Source: Shewanella electrodiphila (lineage in GTDB: Bacteria > Pseudomonadota > Gammaproteobacteria > Enterobacterales > Shewanellaceae). Taken from it: 64,000 nt of DNA. The stretch covers positions 1 through 64,000 of the forward strand of contig NZ_JAKIKU010000007.1 of the NCBI RefSeq assembly GCF_023283985.1, read 5' to 3'. Numbering within the stretch: the stretch's first letter is position 1; each line of letters opens with the position of its first letter. Shown piece after piece: positions 29,264 through 39,759 of the stretch. The notes under the pieces are model-generated. The model had not been told where the DNA came from and ran no database searches. It was given only the letters and a program-made list of their open reading frames with translations. Both the position numbers and the translations under genes were made by a program.

Positions 29264-29920
29264 TCACCCGAGTACCTCAGTTAATAAGCCGAGATGCTCG
29301 AGTTGATGATGACCAATTTGCCAGCGAGATTGCTGGGCAAGTTCAGCTGCCGGTATAGCCACCGTTTGCATTGAAGCGGCTCTTGCGGCGATTAAGCCAT
29401 TGAATGAGTCTTCTATCGCCAAACAATTCGCCGGAGAAATACCCAGTGCATTCGCGCAGTTAAGATATACCTCAGGATGCGGCTTACCGTATTGCAGGTT
29501 TTCAGCAGACTCTATCGCCATGAAGTAATTTTTAATGCCTAATTTTTTCATGACAGCTTCAATTAAATCGGATGACGAAGATGTCGCCAGCCCAATCTTA
29601 AGCTGCTTTTGCTGGCATAACTTTAAGGCTTCAACGACACCTCGCATCGGTTCGCCTTCATTTTCGATAAAGGCGACGACCTTATCAATAATCTGCTGAG
29701 CGACGTGCTGATTGTCATAGTTAGGCCAAGGATGTCTTTGATACCAGTAATTAACGACAGCATCGATTCTCAAGCCCGTTGTTACCTCTGCATCTACCAA
29801 ATTAATTGGAACACCAAATTGATTCATTACTGCGACTTCAGCTTGTTGCCATGCAGGTTCAGTGTCGATAATTATGCCATCCATATCAAAAATAACGGCC
29901 TCTATTGGAGTGGAACTCAT
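29264..29920 (-). CDS. hxpB: HAD-family sugar-phosphate phosphatase (HxpB/YniC-like)
   Basis: A 218-residue HAD phosphatase with motif I FDMDGIIIDTEP, a small alpha-helical cap containing TTGLRIDAVVNYWYQRHPW, motif II in LATSSS and motif III/IV KPHPEVYL and IEDSFNG. The cap segment closely resembles E. coli YniC/HxpB, which dephosphorylates hexitol phosphates and 2-deoxyglucose-6-phosphate. I chose the start at 29920 because AAAAGGG precedes it; an in-frame ATG at 29950 lacks a ribosome site. The exact substrate is inferred. Confidence 0.8.
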   Translation of the reverse strand: MSSTPIEAVIFDMDGIIIDTEPAWQQAEVAVMNQFGVPINLVDAEVTTGLRIDAVVNYWYQRHPWPNYDNQHVAQQIIDKVVAFIENEGEPMRGVVEALKLCQQKQLKIGLATSSSSDLIEAVMKKLGIKNYFMAIESAENLQYGKPHPEVYLNCANALGISPANCLAIEDSFNGLIAARAASMQTVAIPAAELAQQSRWQIGHHQLEHLGLLTEVLG

Positions 29921-30363
29921 GACGAACCCTTTTGTTAATTGAATAAACATTCAATAAGCTTGAATAAGTACTCTTTAGAGTGTGAGAACTCTATATCTGT
30001 ACAAAGACTATGCAGAATAGCAAAAAAAATAGCAAAAAATCATCTATGTTATTCAATTGCTTTGTAGGATTAATTTAAATCCTGTGAGACTATTAAGGTG
30101 ATGAATTAAATCATTTTTTTTGTTGTTTAAAACTATTGTCTAATTTTATTTGTTTAAAGTGGCTGTTAAATTGTGCTGCGAGCTAAAAATTAGCATCGAT
30201 TTCGTCTCCATTAGAGTGTGATCTAATTCATACTTTTGCAAACCTGTAGTATACTACGGGTCGGATTTCAAGCCCGAACCTGTGGAATGGTCATTTTTTA
30301 TGTTTTTCATAGACAATGACGTTCAGTTTCGCTGTTAGGCGCCAAACAAAGAGGAATGTTGCC
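29921..30363 (+). promoter_or_regulatory. acnB upstream region
   Basis: The stretch has no gene. It contains a CRP-like site TGTGA-N6-TCATA (30217-30232), a candidate promoter TTCATA (30227-30232), 17 bases, TATACT (30250-30255), the palindrome GTAGTATACTAC (30246-30257) and a CGGG/CCCG hairpin just downstream. CRP control of acnB is known in E. coli; here it is inferred from one site. Confidence 0.4.
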
Positions 30364-32961
30364 GTGCTAGAAGCATATCGTAAACACGTCGCAGAACGTG
30401 CTGCAGAGGGTGTTGTCCCTAAGCCATTAGATGCACAACAAGTGGCTGAATTAGTGAAGTTAGTTGAGACTCCGCCTGCTGGTGAAGAGGCCGTAATTCT
30501 TGACTTATTAGAGAATCGTATTCCCCCAGGTGTTGATGAAGCTGCGTATGTTAAAGCGGCATTCTTAGATGCAGTTGCAAAAGGCACTGTATCGTCACCA
30601 ATTCTATCTACTGAGCGTGCTACTGAACTACTTGGTACTATGCAAGGTGGTTACAACATTGAGCCGCTTATCGCTCAATTAGATAATGATGCACTTGCGC
30701 CAATCGCAGTGACTGCATTATCAAATACCCTATTAATGTTTGATGCTTACCACGACGTGGTAGAAAAAATGCAAGCAGGCAACGCATTTGCTAAGCAAAT
30801 CGTTACTTCTTGGGCTGAAGCTGAATGGTTCTTAAACCGTCCAAAACTTGCAGACAAAGTATCACTTACCGTATTTAAAGTATCAGGCGAGACAAACACA
30901 GATGACTTGTCTCCTGCTCCTGATGCTTGGTCACGTCCAGACATCCCGTTACATGCTTTAGCGATGCTAAAGAATGCGCGTGAAGGCATCGTACCTGATG
31001 CTGCTGGCACAGTGGGTCCAATCAAAGAAATTGAAGAACTTAAAACCAAAGGCAACCCACTCGTTTACGTGGGTGATGTTGTTGGTACGGGTTCTTCACG
31101 TAAATCAGCGACTAACTCAGTATTATGGTTCATGGGTGATGATATCCCTTATGTACCAAACAAACGTGCTGGTGGTTTCTGTTTAGGTGGCAAAATCGCA
31201 CCCATCTTCTTTAACACTATGGAAGATGCTGGCGCATTACCAATCGAGCTAGACGTAAGCAAAATGGAAATGGGCGATGTTATCGACATTTATCCATATG
31301 AAGGCGTTGTTAAGCGTGGTGGCACTGATGAAGTCATCTCTACGTTTGAGCTGAAAACCGACGTACTACTTGATGAAGTTCGTGCTGGTGGCCGTATTCC
31401 ACTGATCATTGGTCGTGGCTTAACAGACCGTGCTCGTGAAACTTTAGGTCTTGCTGTTTCTGAAGTATTTGTTCGCCCACAAGATGTTGCTGCGTCTAGC
31501 AAAGGTTATACCCTTGCACAAAAGATGGTCGGTAAAGCATGTGGCGTAACAGGTGTTCGTCCAGGTCAGTATTGTGAGCCTAAGATGACCTCTGTTGGTT
31601 CTCAAGATACCACAGGTCCTATGACGCGTGATGAGCTTAAAGATTTAGCATGTTTAGGCTTCAGCGCCGATTTAACTATGCAGTCTTTCTGTCACACCGC
31701 TGCATATCCAAAACCAATTGATGTGAACACGCATCAAACACTACCTGATTTCATCATGAATCGTGGCGGTGTTGCACTTCGTCCAGGTGACGGGGTTATT
31801 CACTCTTGGTTAAACCGTATGCTACTGCCTGATACTGTAGGTACTGGTGGTGATTCACATACGCGTTTCCCAATTGGTATTTCTTTCCCTGCGGGTTCTG
31901 GCTTAGTGGCTTTCGCTGCAGCAACAGGTGTAATGCCCCTTGATATGCCTGAATCAATTTTGGTTCGCTTTAAAGGTGAGATGCAACCAGGTATCACATT
32001 ACGTGACCTTGTACATGCTATCCCGCATAAAGCAATTGAAATGGGTTTATTAACGGTTGAGAAAAAAGGCAAAATTAACGCTTTCTCTGGCCGAGTATTA
32101 GAAATTGAAGGTCTAGAGCACCTTAAAGTTGAGCAAGCATTCGAATTGTCTGATGCTTCTGCTGAACGTAGTGCTGCTGGTTGTACTATTAAGCTAGACA
32201 AAGATCCTATCATTGAATACTTAAACTCTAACATCGTGATGTTGAAGTGGATGATCTCTGAAGGTTACGGCGATCGTCGTACGATTGAACGTCGTATTAA
32301 AGGTATGGAAGAGTTCATCGCGAACCCTGAGCTAATGAGCGCTGATAGTGATGCTGAATATGCAGAAATTATCGAAATCGATTTAGCAGACATCAAAGAG
32401 CCTATCCTTTGTGCACCAAACGATCCTGATGATGCAGTATTATTATCATCTGTTGTTGATACCAAAATTGACGAAGTCTTCGTTGGTTCTTGTATGACCA
32501 ACATCGGTCATTTCCGTGCTACTGGTAAGATGCTTGATAAGTTTGCAACAACGCTACCAACTCGCCTGTGGATTGCTCCGCCAACGAAGATGGATAAAGA
32601 CCAATTAACTGAAGAAGGTTATTACGCCATCTTTGGTCGTGTTGGTGCGCGTATCGAGATCCCAGGTTGTTCATTATGTATGGGTAACCAAGCACGTGTT
32701 GCTGAGAACTCAACAGTTGTGTCAACTTCAACACGTAACTTCCCGAACCGTTTAGGTACTGGTGCTAACGTATACTTAGCTTCTGCTGAATTAGCTGCCG
32801 TAGCTGCACTATTGGGTCGTTTACCTTCTCCAGCAGAGTATCAAGAATACGCGAAAGAGTTAGATGCAACAGCAGCTGACACTTACCGTTACTTGAACTT
32901 TAATGAGATTGAGTCTTACACCAAGAAAGCTGACAGCGTGATTTTCCAAGCTGCAGTTTAA
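30364..32961 (+). CDS. acnB: Bifunctional aconitate hydratase 2 / 2-methylisocitrate dehydratase
   Basis: An 865-residue AcnB, the main TCA-cycle aconitase. It has the N-terminal HEAT-like domain ([15 protein letters not shown]), the swivel domain placed before the Fe-S core as in AcnB, and the three cluster cysteines in [13 protein letters not shown] and CSLCMGNQ. The start is GTG at 30364, with AGAGGA about 8 bases upstream; it aligns with E. coli AcnB, whereas the ATG at 30316 adds 16 unrelated residues. It is monocistronic with a terminator. Confidence 0.96.
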   Translation: MLEAYRKHVAERAAEGVVPKPLDAQQVAELVKLVETPPAGEEAVILDLLENRIPPGVDEAAYVKAAFLDAVAKGTVSSPILSTERATELLGTMQGGYNIEPLIAQLDNDALAPIAVTALSNTLLMFDAYHDVVEKMQAGNAFAKQIVTSWAEAEWFLNRPKLADKVSLTVFKVSGETNTDDLSPAPDAWSRPDIPLHALAMLKNAREGIVPDAAGTVGPIKEIEELKTKGNPLVYVGDVVGTGSSRKSATNSVLWFMGDDIPYVPNKRAGGFCLGGKIAPIFFNTMEDAGALPIELDVSKMEMGDVIDIYPYEGVVKRGGTDEVISTFELKTDVLLDEVRAGGRIPLIIGRGLTDRARETLGLAVSEVFVRPQDVAASSKGYTLAQKMVGKACGVTGVRPGQYCEPKMTSVGSQDTTGPMTRDELKDLACLGFSADLTMQSFCHTAAYPKPIDVNTHQTLPDFIMNRGGVALRPGDGVIHSWLNRMLLPDTVGTGGDSHTRFPIGISFPAGSGLVAFAAATGVMPLDMPESILVRFKGEMQPGITLRDLVHAIPHKAIEMGLLTVEKKGKINAFSGRVLEIEGLEHLKVEQAFELSDASAERSAAGCTIKLDKDPIIEYLNSNIVMLKWMISEGYGDRRTIERRIKGMEEFIANPELMSADSDAEYAEIIEIDLADIKEPILCAPNDPDDAVLLSSVVDTKIDEVFVGSCMTNIGHFRATGKMLDKFATTLPTRLWIAPPTKMDKDQLTEEGYYAIFGRVGARIEIPGCSLCMGNQARVAENSTVVSTSTRNFPNRLGTGANVYLASAELAAVAALLGRLPSPAEYQEYAKELDATAADTYRYLNFNEIESYTKKADSVIFQAAV

Positions 32962-33000
32962 TCTTTAATAAGATGACTTACGTTTAAAAGCGTAAACTGA

Positions 33001-33029
33001 AAAATGCCAGCGATTAAGCTGGCATTTTT
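33001..33029 (+). terminator. Terminator after acnB
   Basis: AAAATGCCAGC, GATTAA and GCTGGCATTTTT form an 11 bp stem with T-run, 39 bases past the acnB stop. Confidence 0.93.
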
Positions 33030-33130
33030 GTGTCTGGGGTTTGGGTTTTGTAGGATGGGTGATAGCTTACTGCTGGGTAAAATGTCCAAACTGCGTTTGG
33101 AAAAAGTCGTGGGTTTTGCTTGAATGCTCA

Positions 33131-33675
33131 TTATGTGTGTATTGAGAGATTTATGGCGCTAACCTCAGCACCATTTACCTCTAGCTCTAAATTAACTTTT
33201 TTATTGTGTACAACACTTAAAAAAAGACTAACGATTTTTATGAGCTGAACATAGTAAACTTGTTTTCTGTACTCTTTGTCTGAAGCAAAAAAGAATCCCA
33301 TGCAACCTTGACCTCCAGGAACAAATGGCGAATATATTTTGCTATGGATAAATTGATTACATAATCTTTCCAATGCTAATTCATTACTATCGCTTTGCCC
33401 AAAGTTGTATTTTTAGACCACTTTTCATCAACAATACTATCGTGTTCAGATCTAATGGGATGTGAAATTAAACTAGTATTAAAACCAGAAAGTTCCGTAC
33501 TGAGTAATTTACTTTCTTTAAGTTTACGAATTGCGTAACAACCAAGAAATACAGCTTTCTCTGTTTTAAATTCAAGTTCGTTGTCCCAGACCGTTGTACG
33601 ATATAAGCTCTCTAAGAATTGTGCTGACTCTTTCAATTCATTTAGCCAATATTCTTTTGTATACACTTCAATCAA
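33131..33675 (-). pseudogene. Frameshifted hypothetical protein
   Basis: Two minus-strand frames join into one protein. The upstream frame (33675 to 33376, starting MIEVYTKEYWLNELK) runs out after WSKNTTLGKAIVMN. The other frame continues as YNFGQSDSNELALERL and then to 33131 (ending NLSIHT). The switch falls at a run of five T on the plus strand (33410-33414); adding one base restores WSK-K-YNFGQS. The joined protein would have about 180 residues. I do not recognise the family. It may be a recent pseudogene or a sequencing error in the homopolymer. Confidence 0.65.
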
Positions 33676-34593
33676 GGCTAGACTCCTTTACACATAAATT
33701 AACGGTACTAGCAGGGTGGCGCCGTTCATGTTATCTGAGCAGTAAAGCTTTCTCAACACGTGATGCTTGTTTTACCAACTTGACACTCAATATAGAAATA
33801 TTAATAGGAGATCATTGATGCCAGCCATGTCGTCGTAGGGGCAGGTCTTGATTCTTGCCTGATGCATTCATTCAGGTTTGGAAAATGTGACTCAGCAATT
33901 TGTGAAATAGTTATGACTCTAGCAAGCTTTGGGGCAAAACGTTCTACGAACACCAACTCTATACTTCATTTATATTGGCTCTGTTTCGGTAGTCCATTAC
34001 TTCAATCTAATCCATTGCCTGCCGCAGGCTTATGTGCAGATACAACTGCGAGACGCTGCGAGTACATCCCTGTAAGCTCTGCCAAAACATCCATGTTTTG
34101 GAAGCTCGCTGCTGCATCTACACTAGGATTATTATCTCTTCGATTTGACTGTATTTGTTACAATTTAAAGAGCTAGAAAGCTCAAAAGATCAGGAACCTA
34201 ATCTGCTAAAAGACTCTATTTGAATTGAGGGCGTTGAAGAAAGTAGCGTGAGCCTGACAGGATGTCAGGTTAGCTTGTGCGGTGCATGGATTCACCATCG
34301 GAAGCGTTAGCATTTTCACTCTTTATAATAAACAGGGTCTGAAGTTAGCAACAAATGAATTTTAAAGCTTGACTGATCCCCCGTTGGAAATCTTTCGCTT
34401 CACAGAAAATTTCGCCGGGGCTGCTGGGGTGATCCAAGAGGGGTGAGCAGTTTCACCCTTCTTGGTCTGGTGTGGGCGAAGCGCCACGACCTTGATCTAA
34501 TTCAAATGGAACTTGATAAGAGCAATCATAGTTAATTCGCAAATAAAGTGAAACGCCACAAGGTTGTGCTCAAAGAAGCTTGGAAATCACAAC
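33676..34593. repeat. Gene-free tract rich in short palindromes
   Basis: No convincing gene is seen. Perfect or near-perfect palindromes occur at 34082-34101 (CCAAAACAT-CC-ATGTTTTGG), 34253-34269 (CCTGACA-GGA-TGTCAGG) and 34434-34465 (13 bp stem with one G-T pair), followed by an imperfect hairpin around 34470-34487. Several share a CATCC/GGATG core, like the dispersed intergenic palindromes I associate with Shewanella genomes. The tract may be the remains of a mobile element or of lost genes. Confidence 0.5.
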
Positions 34594-34986
34594 TTAAGAA
34601 TACTTAATATTCATATCAATTAATGGCTCACGAGAACCTTTCTCTGCACGCAAACGGGCTAAATAACGTTCCCAGATCTCTACTTGATGGGTGCCAAATT
34701 CATGTAATAATTTCCATGAGAATAAGCCTGTGTCATGGCCGTCATCAAAAATGATTTTTACCGCATAGTTGCCTACTGGTTCAATACCCTTGATGTTTAC
34801 GGCTTTTTTGTGGGTGACTAAAATCGGATTACCATGGCGCTGCACTTCTGCAGACGGAGAGTTAACTCTTAGCATTTCACAAGTGATGTTAAAGACATCA
34901 CCGTTATCAAAAGTAACCTCAAGTAACTTTGATTTACGCTTTAACTTTAGATTAGTAACAACTGGGCTTTTGTCTTGCTGGCTCAT
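34594..34986 (-). CDS. DUF971 (gamma-butyrobetaine hydroxylase-like N-terminal domain) protein
   Basis: A 130-residue stand-alone DUF971 protein; the segment KLLEVTFDNGDVFNITCEMLRVNSPSAEV and the C-terminal DGHDTGLFSWKLLHEFG are family landmarks. In eukaryotes this domain precedes gamma-butyrobetaine hydroxylase; the bacterial stand-alone form has no settled role and is often near hslVU, as here. I chose the start at 34986 (MSQQDKS) with AAGAGAG upstream; the frame remains open to 35079, but that extension runs through the hslU terminator. Confidence 0.85.
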   Translation of the reverse strand: MSQQDKSPVVTNLKLKRKSKLLEVTFDNGDVFNITCEMLRVNSPSAEVQRHGNPILVTHKKAVNIKGIEPVGNYAVKIIFDDGHDTGLFSWKLLHEFGTHQVEIWERYLARLRAEKGSREPLIDMNIKYS

Positions 34987-35052
34987 GAAATAGCTCTCTT
35001 TTAAGATGCTGTCAGCAACAGTTAAGTTAGCTTGCTGGCAATGATAGACAAT

Positions 35053-35090
35053 AAAAAAGGTGATAGGCCATTGTGGCACTAATCACCTTT
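35053..35090 (-). terminator. Terminator after hslU
   Basis: On the minus strand AAAGGTGAT (35090-35082) and ATCACCTTT (35064-35056) form a 9 bp stem followed by T, about 80 bases past the hslU stop. Confidence 0.75.
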
Positions 35091-35172
35091 ATTTTGCTAA
35101 TCCTGTCGATGCTAAATTAGTTTTAGATCACAGAACGTTTTAGCTTACTGAAAAAGTAAATTCAAGCAGCGC

Positions 35173-36498
35173 TTAAAGAATAAAGCGGCTTAAGTCTTCA
35201 TCTTCAACCAAGGTATCTAGATGATCTGTTACATAAGCTTCGTCAATCACAAAGGTGCTGCCAGACTTCTCTGATGCATCGTATGAGATTTCTTCCATCA
35301 GCTTTTCCATTACGGTATGAAGACGACGTGCACCGATGTTTTCAGTGGTTTCGTTAACCTGCCAAGCGGCATGGGCAATTTTTTCAATACCTGATTCAGC
35401 AAACTCAACTTTAACGCCTTCAGTACCCATTAGTGCAACGTATTGCTCGGTTAATGAAGCGTGTGGCTCAGTTAAGATACGTTTAAAGTCATCAGCTGTT
35501 AATGCGCTAAGCTCAACACGAATAGGTAAACGACCTTGAAGCTCTGGGATCAAGTCAGATGGTTTTGACATCTGGAAAGCACCAGAAGCAATAAACAAGA
35601 TATGATCAGTTTTCACCATGCCGTGTTTAGTGGTAACGGTACAGCCTTCAATTAATGGCAGTAAGTCACGTTGCACACCTTCACGTGATACATCAGGACC
35701 TGAACTTTCGCCGCGCTTACAAATTTTGTCGATTTCATCTAAGAATACAATACCGTTTTGTTCAACCAAATCGATAGCTTGTTCTTTCATGTCTTCTTGG
35801 TTGACTAGTTTGGCGGCTTCTTCTTCGATAAGTAGCTTAAAGGCTTCTTTAATTTTCACCTTCTTGCGGTTTTCTTTAGTCTGGCCCATATTTTGGAACA
35901 TACTTTGAAGCTGGTTAGTCATTTCTTCCATGCCAGGAGGAGACATAATTTCAACGCCAACTTGTGGTGCTGCTAAATCAATATCAATCTCTTTATCGTC
36001 TAGCTGGCCTTCACGTAATTTTTTACGGAAAATTTGACGAGTATTTGAGTCATCTTTTTGCTCAGTATTCCAGTCATCTTTTGGCTTTGGTAGCAAGACA
36101 TCTAGGATACGTTCTTCAGCAAGTTCTTCTGCGCGGTGACGGCCTTTTTTCATTTGCTGTTCGCGTGTCATCTTGATGGCTGAATCCGTTAAGTCACGGA
36201 TGATTTGTTCAACTTCTTTACCGACATAACCCACTTCAGTAAATTTAGTGGCTTCAACTTTAATGAAAGGCGCGTTAGCAAGTTTTGCTAAACGACGTGC
36301 AATTTCAGTTTTACCGACACCAGTTGGGCCAATCATTAAGATGTTTTTTGGCGTCACTTCTTGACGAAATGATGCTTCAAGTTGCATGCGTCTCCAGCGG
36401 TTACGCAAAGCAACAGCAACTGAACGTTTTGCATTTTGTTGACCAATGATGTGCGAGTCTAATTCGTGGACAATCTCGCGAGGGGTCATTTCAGACAT
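35173..36498 (-). CDS. hslU: ATP-dependent protease ATPase subunit HslU
   Basis: A 441-residue AAA+ unfoldase with Walker A GPTGVGKT at residues 57-64, Walker [11 protein letters not shown], and the C-terminal tail DEDLSRFIL that inserts into HslV. It unfolds substrates and feeds them to the HslV peptidase. It lies 21 bases after hslV in the classical heat-shock hslVU operon. The length matches E. coli (443 aa). Confidence 0.97.
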   Translation of the reverse strand: MSEMTPREIVHELDSHIIGQQNAKRSVAVALRNRWRRMQLEASFRQEVTPKNILMIGPTGVGKTEIARRLAKLANAPFIKVEATKFTEVGYVGKEVEQIIRDLTDSAIKMTREQQMKKGRHRAEELAEERILDVLLPKPKDDWNTEQKDDSNTRQIFRKKLREGQLDDKEIDIDLAAPQVGVEIMSPPGMEEMTNQLQSMFQNMGQTKENRKKVKIKEAFKLLIEEEAAKLVNQEDMKEQAIDLVEQNGIVFLDEIDKICKRGESSGPDVSREGVQRDLLPLIEGCTVTTKHGMVKTDHILFIASGAFQMSKPSDLIPELQGRLPIRVELSALTADDFKRILTEPHASLTEQYVALMGTEGVKVEFAESGIEKIAHAAWQVNETTENIGARRLHTVMEKLMEEISYDASEKSGSTFVIDEAYVTDHLDTLVEDEDLSRFIL

Positions 36499-36519
36499 AA
36501 ATAATTCCTTACGTTCAAT

Positions 36520-37044
36520 TTAGTAGTCGATTTGCTCAACCGTTTTGTGTTGGTTGGTATATACGCAAATATCACCAGCAATGGTGAGTGACTTTTCAGC
36601 AATTTCTCGCGCTGACAAGTCAGTGTTTTGTAGTAATGCTAAAGCAGATGCATGGGCGAAATTACCGCCTGAACCAATAGCAATTAAGTCATGCTCAGGT
36701 TGCACTACATCACCGTTACCAGTAATGATTAATGATTCTTTAGTATCTGCAACAATTAGCATGGCTTCTAGGTTGCGAAGCATTTTGTCGGTACGCCAAT
36801 CTTTAGCCAGTTCGACTGCTGATTTTAATAAGTGGCCTTGATGCATTTCGAGCTTGGTTTCAAAGCGCTCAAAAAGAGTAAATGCATCAGCTGTCCCGCC
36901 AGCAAAGCCAGCGATTACTTTATTTTGGTATAAGCGACGCACTTTACGTGCATTGCCTTTCATGACGGTATTGCCGAGGGAAACTTGGCCATCACCAGCG
37001 ATGACAACTTGATTATTGCGGCGAACAGAAACGATAGTAGTCAC
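36520..37044 (-). CDS. hslV: ATP-dependent protease peptidase subunit HslV
   Basis: A 174-residue proteasome-like peptidase starting MTTIVSVRR; removal of Met exposes the catalytic Thr. [20 protein letters not shown] and [14 protein letters not shown] are family signatures. It forms two hexameric rings capped by HslU in the cytoplasm. It is the first gene of hslVU and is separated from the upstream ftsN by a terminator. Confidence 0.97.
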   Translation of the reverse strand: MTTIVSVRRNNQVVIAGDGQVSLGNTVMKGNARKVRRLYQNKVIAGFAGGTADAFTLFERFETKLEMHQGHLLKSAVELAKDWRTDKMLRNLEAMLIVADTKESLIITGNGDVVQPEHDLIAIGSGGNFAHASALALLQNTDLSAREIAEKSLTIAGDICVYTNQHKTVEQIDY

Positions 37045-37136
37045 GGTAAATCCTCTTAACGACGGCAGCAGTAAAATTGAGTCTGCTGCTGGTTGATAAA
37101 ACAGATATGGGGATGGTTAGAATAAATTCAAGGGAT

Positions 37137-37168
37137 AAAAAAAGCGCTTACGTCAGTAAGCGCTTTTT
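37137..37168 (-). terminator. Terminator after ftsN
   Basis: AAAGCGCTTAC, GTCA and GTAAGCGCTTT form an 11 bp stem with A/T runs on both sides, about 40 bases past the ftsN stop. Confidence 0.92.
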
Positions 37169-37207
37169 AAAGCTGCATTTGCTTAAATAATCATAGAATA
37201 TTTGAAA

Positions 37208-37789
37208 TTAATATTCCCACAACCAGATCTGGCAGCCATTTATGCCTGCACGTTGCAGTTTATGCCTTGCACGTTCAGCGGCGCGTTTTGATTCAAATGG
37301 GCCAAGAATAACTTTATGCCAAACGCCTGTAGTACCTTGAGTCGCTCTTACTTGGGCTTCAAGACCTTGAAAAGCAATCATGGCTTTCATTTCTTCAGCG
37401 GGTTCGAGCTTTCTGAATGAAGCGCACTGCATTTGATATGGGCCTTTAGACTTGAGTGCGTCTTCAGGTACGTCAATATCAATGCTTTTGTTTGCTAATT
37501 CTTCTAAGTAAGTCCATTCTTCCGTTGGTTTTGGTGGAAGGGCATTAGGATCTTTCTTAGCAGGTTTAGATACCGGCTTTTCAACTGTTTTAGTCGCTGG
37601 AGTCACCTGTTCAGTGGCATTGTCTGAACTACCATTGATAGACCATAAAAAGTAACCAAAGCCAACAACCAGTGCAATAACAATAAAGGTCGGCAAATAT
37701 GGAATAGAACGCTGTTGCTGCGCTTTTTTTCCTCTAGATACCGGACGCTTTTTAGGACTAGGCTTTTTATTAGCGTAATCTCTGCTCAT
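37208..37789 (-). CDS. ftsN: Cell division protein FtsN-like (SPOR domain)
   Basis: A 193-residue bitopic protein. A basic cytoplasmic tail (KKPSPKKRPVSRGKK) precedes one membrane helix (about 30-50), a Lys/Pro-rich periplasmic linker and a C-terminal SPOR domain (about 115-193: YQMQCASFRKLEPAEEMKA, VILGPFESKRAAERARHKL) that binds denuded septal glycan. FtsN activates septal peptidoglycan synthesis. It starts one base before the argS stop boundary (gap 1) and precedes hslVU, as in other Shewanella-like genomes. It is shorter than E. coli FtsN (319 aa). Confidence 0.88.
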   Translation of the reverse strand: MSRDYANKKPSPKKRPVSRGKKAQQQRSIPYLPTFIVIALVVGFGYFLWSINGSSDNATEQVTPATKTVEKPVSKPAKKDPNALPPKPTEEWTYLEELANKSIDIDVPEDALKSKGPYQMQCASFRKLEPAEEMKAMIAFQGLEAQVRATQGTTGVWHKVILGPFESKRAAERARHKLQRAGINGCQIWLWEY

Positions 37790-37790
37790 G

Positions 37791-39536
37791 TTACATACGC
37801 TCTAGCGTTTCGATACCTAACAGAGATAACCCTGTTTTTAGTGTCTTAGCGGTAAGTTGCGATAATAGTAAACGGCTTTGCTTTTGCTCTTCAGTTTCAG
37901 CAGCAAGGACTGGGCAAGCTTCATAGAAACTTGAGAACTCACTGGCTAGCTCATAGACATAAGCACACATCACGTGAGGTAAGCCCTTTTCGGTCATGCG
38001 GGTTAACACTTCACCAAACTGAGCAAGCTTAGTACCAAGCTCTTTTTCTTTATCGTGTTCAAGTACGATTTTAGCTTGGCTCAAGTCTATGTTTTCAGCT
38101 CGTTTGAAAATACCAGCGACACGAGTGTAGGCATAAAGTAAGTAAGGCGCGGTATTGCCTTCAAAGCTGAGCATTTGTTCAAAGCTAAAGATGTAGTCAC
38201 TGCTGCGGTTCTTAGAAAGGTCAGCGTATTTCACTGAGCTAATACCAACTACGCGTGCGATTTCTAATAGTGTGGCTTCATCCATATCTGGATTCTTGCT
38301 ACGGACTAGTTCGATTGCACGGGTATTGGCTTCATCAAGTAGGTCAACAAGCTTAACAACACCACCACTACGAGTTTTAAATGGACGGCCATCAGGGCCA
38401 TTCATAGTACCAAAACCTGTATGCTCTAATGATAAACCTTCACGAACAAATCCAGCGGTTTTAGCAAGCTTGAACACTTGTTGGAAATGCAATGCTTGGC
38501 GTAAATCGACAAAATATAAAGCGCGATCGGCTTTTAATACATTTGAGCGGTAACGCATAGCTGCTAAGTCAGAGGTGGCGTATAAGTAACCGCCATCTGC
38601 TTTTTGAATAATGACAGGTAGCGGCTCACCTTCTTTAGTGCGGAATTCTTCTTGGAATACCACTTTGGCGCCATTACTTTCGCTGAGTAAGCCTTTAGCG
38701 TCGAGGTCGTTAACCACTTGCTCGAGGTCTGCGTTGTATGCACTTTCACCGTGTACGTCTGCGCGAGTTAAGCTCACCCCTAAACGCTCATATACCTCAT
38801 GACAATGATGCAGTGAGATATCGTTAAATTCTTGCCATAACTTATTGCAGTACTCATCACCTGATTGTAATGAAACAACGAGGTTACGCGCACGAGTGGC
38901 GAACTCTTCTGACTCATCAAAGCGGACTTTAGCAGCACGGTAAAAAGTTTCTAGGTCTGAAAGTTCAAGTTCAGCTTGCTCACCGTTGGCTGCACGTAAT
39001 TCTTCCATATAGGCTAATAACATGCCGAATTGGGTGCCCCAATCACCAACATGGTTTTGACGTATCACGTCATGACCTAAAAATTCCAGTGCACGAACGA
39101 CACTGTCACCAATGATGGTTGAGCGTAAGTGACCTACGTGCATTTCTTTGGCAAGATTTGGTGAAGAGTAATCTACAACGATGGTTTGTTTAGTCGGCAA
39201 TGTCACGCCTAAAGTATCATCGTTAAGTGCATCTTGTAGTTGATTGGCCAGTGCGTTTTCATCAATAAAGAAGTTAATAAACCCTGGGCCTGCGATTTCA
39301 ACTTTAGCGACATGGCTAGAAGCTGGTAAATTATCGATGATTAATTGGGCAATATCGCGGGGATTCTTTTTAGCGACTTTTGTCAGCATCATCGCCAAGT
39401 TAGTGGCTAAATCTCCATGAGTTTTATCTTTAGTTCGCTCCACCTGAATACGAGCCTGAAAATCAGCTGGGACAAGGCCTTGTTGCTTGAAAGATTCGAT
39501 GGTTTGTTCTAGTAAAGATGCAATATGTGATTTCAT
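37791..39536 (-). CDS. argS: Arginyl-tRNA synthetase
   Basis: A 581-residue class I aminoacyl-tRNA synthetase. The HIGH motif appears as HVGH at residues 133-136, after the ArgRS signature SSPNLAKEM. The N-terminal additional domain (1-110) and the C-terminal anticodon-binding helices ending IETLERM are intact. It charges tRNA-Arg and requires the tRNA for amino-acid activation, as is known for the family. It is transcribed with ftsN. Confidence 0.97.
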   Translation of the reverse strand: MKSHIASLLEQTIESFKQQGLVPADFQARIQVERTKDKTHGDLATNLAMMLTKVAKKNPRDIAQLIIDNLPASSHVAKVEIAGPGFINFFIDENALANQLQDALNDDTLGVTLPTKQTIVVDYSSPNLAKEMHVGHLRSTIIGDSVVRALEFLGHDVIRQNHVGDWGTQFGMLLAYMEELRAANGEQAELELSDLETFYRAAKVRFDESEEFATRARNLVVSLQSGDEYCNKLWQEFNDISLHHCHEVYERLGVSLTRADVHGESAYNADLEQVVNDLDAKGLLSESNGAKVVFQEEFRTKEGEPLPVIIQKADGGYLYATSDLAAMRYRSNVLKADRALYFVDLRQALHFQQVFKLAKTAGFVREGLSLEHTGFGTMNGPDGRPFKTRSGGVVKLVDLLDEANTRAIELVRSKNPDMDEATLLEIARVVGISSVKYADLSKNRSSDYIFSFEQMLSFEGNTAPYLLYAYTRVAGIFKRAENIDLSQAKIVLEHDKEKELGTKLAQFGEVLTRMTEKGLPHVMCAYVYELASEFSSFYEACPVLAAETEEQKQSRLLLSQLTAKTLKTGLSLLGIETLERM

Positions 39537-39759
39537 GGGCGTTTATTAGCACTGACTTAAAGTGAAAGACTGGGGTAACCGACTATTTTAGCCGCTATTG
39601 CTATGCAATTGCTATCTCGAAGAGTCAATTATTCGAGATTTTTTTGATTTGAAATAAATAGCAGCATAATCGGCTGATTTTGCATTATGAGCTATGTTGT
39701 AATAAGGCCGATGTTGGCAAAGCGAGCGAAGCTGCCATAAGAGGTATGCTGCAACAATA

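Noticed and set aside
33862..34176. A 104-codon plus-strand open frame in the palindrome-rich tract
   Set aside because: It crosses the palindrome at 34082-34101, has no ribosome site and an unnatural composition. It looks like chance reading through repeats.
39715..39738. TGGCA/TGCCA inverted repeat between priA and argS as a terminator
   Set aside because: The arms are only 5-6 bases with a long loop and no T-run, so I do not call a terminator.
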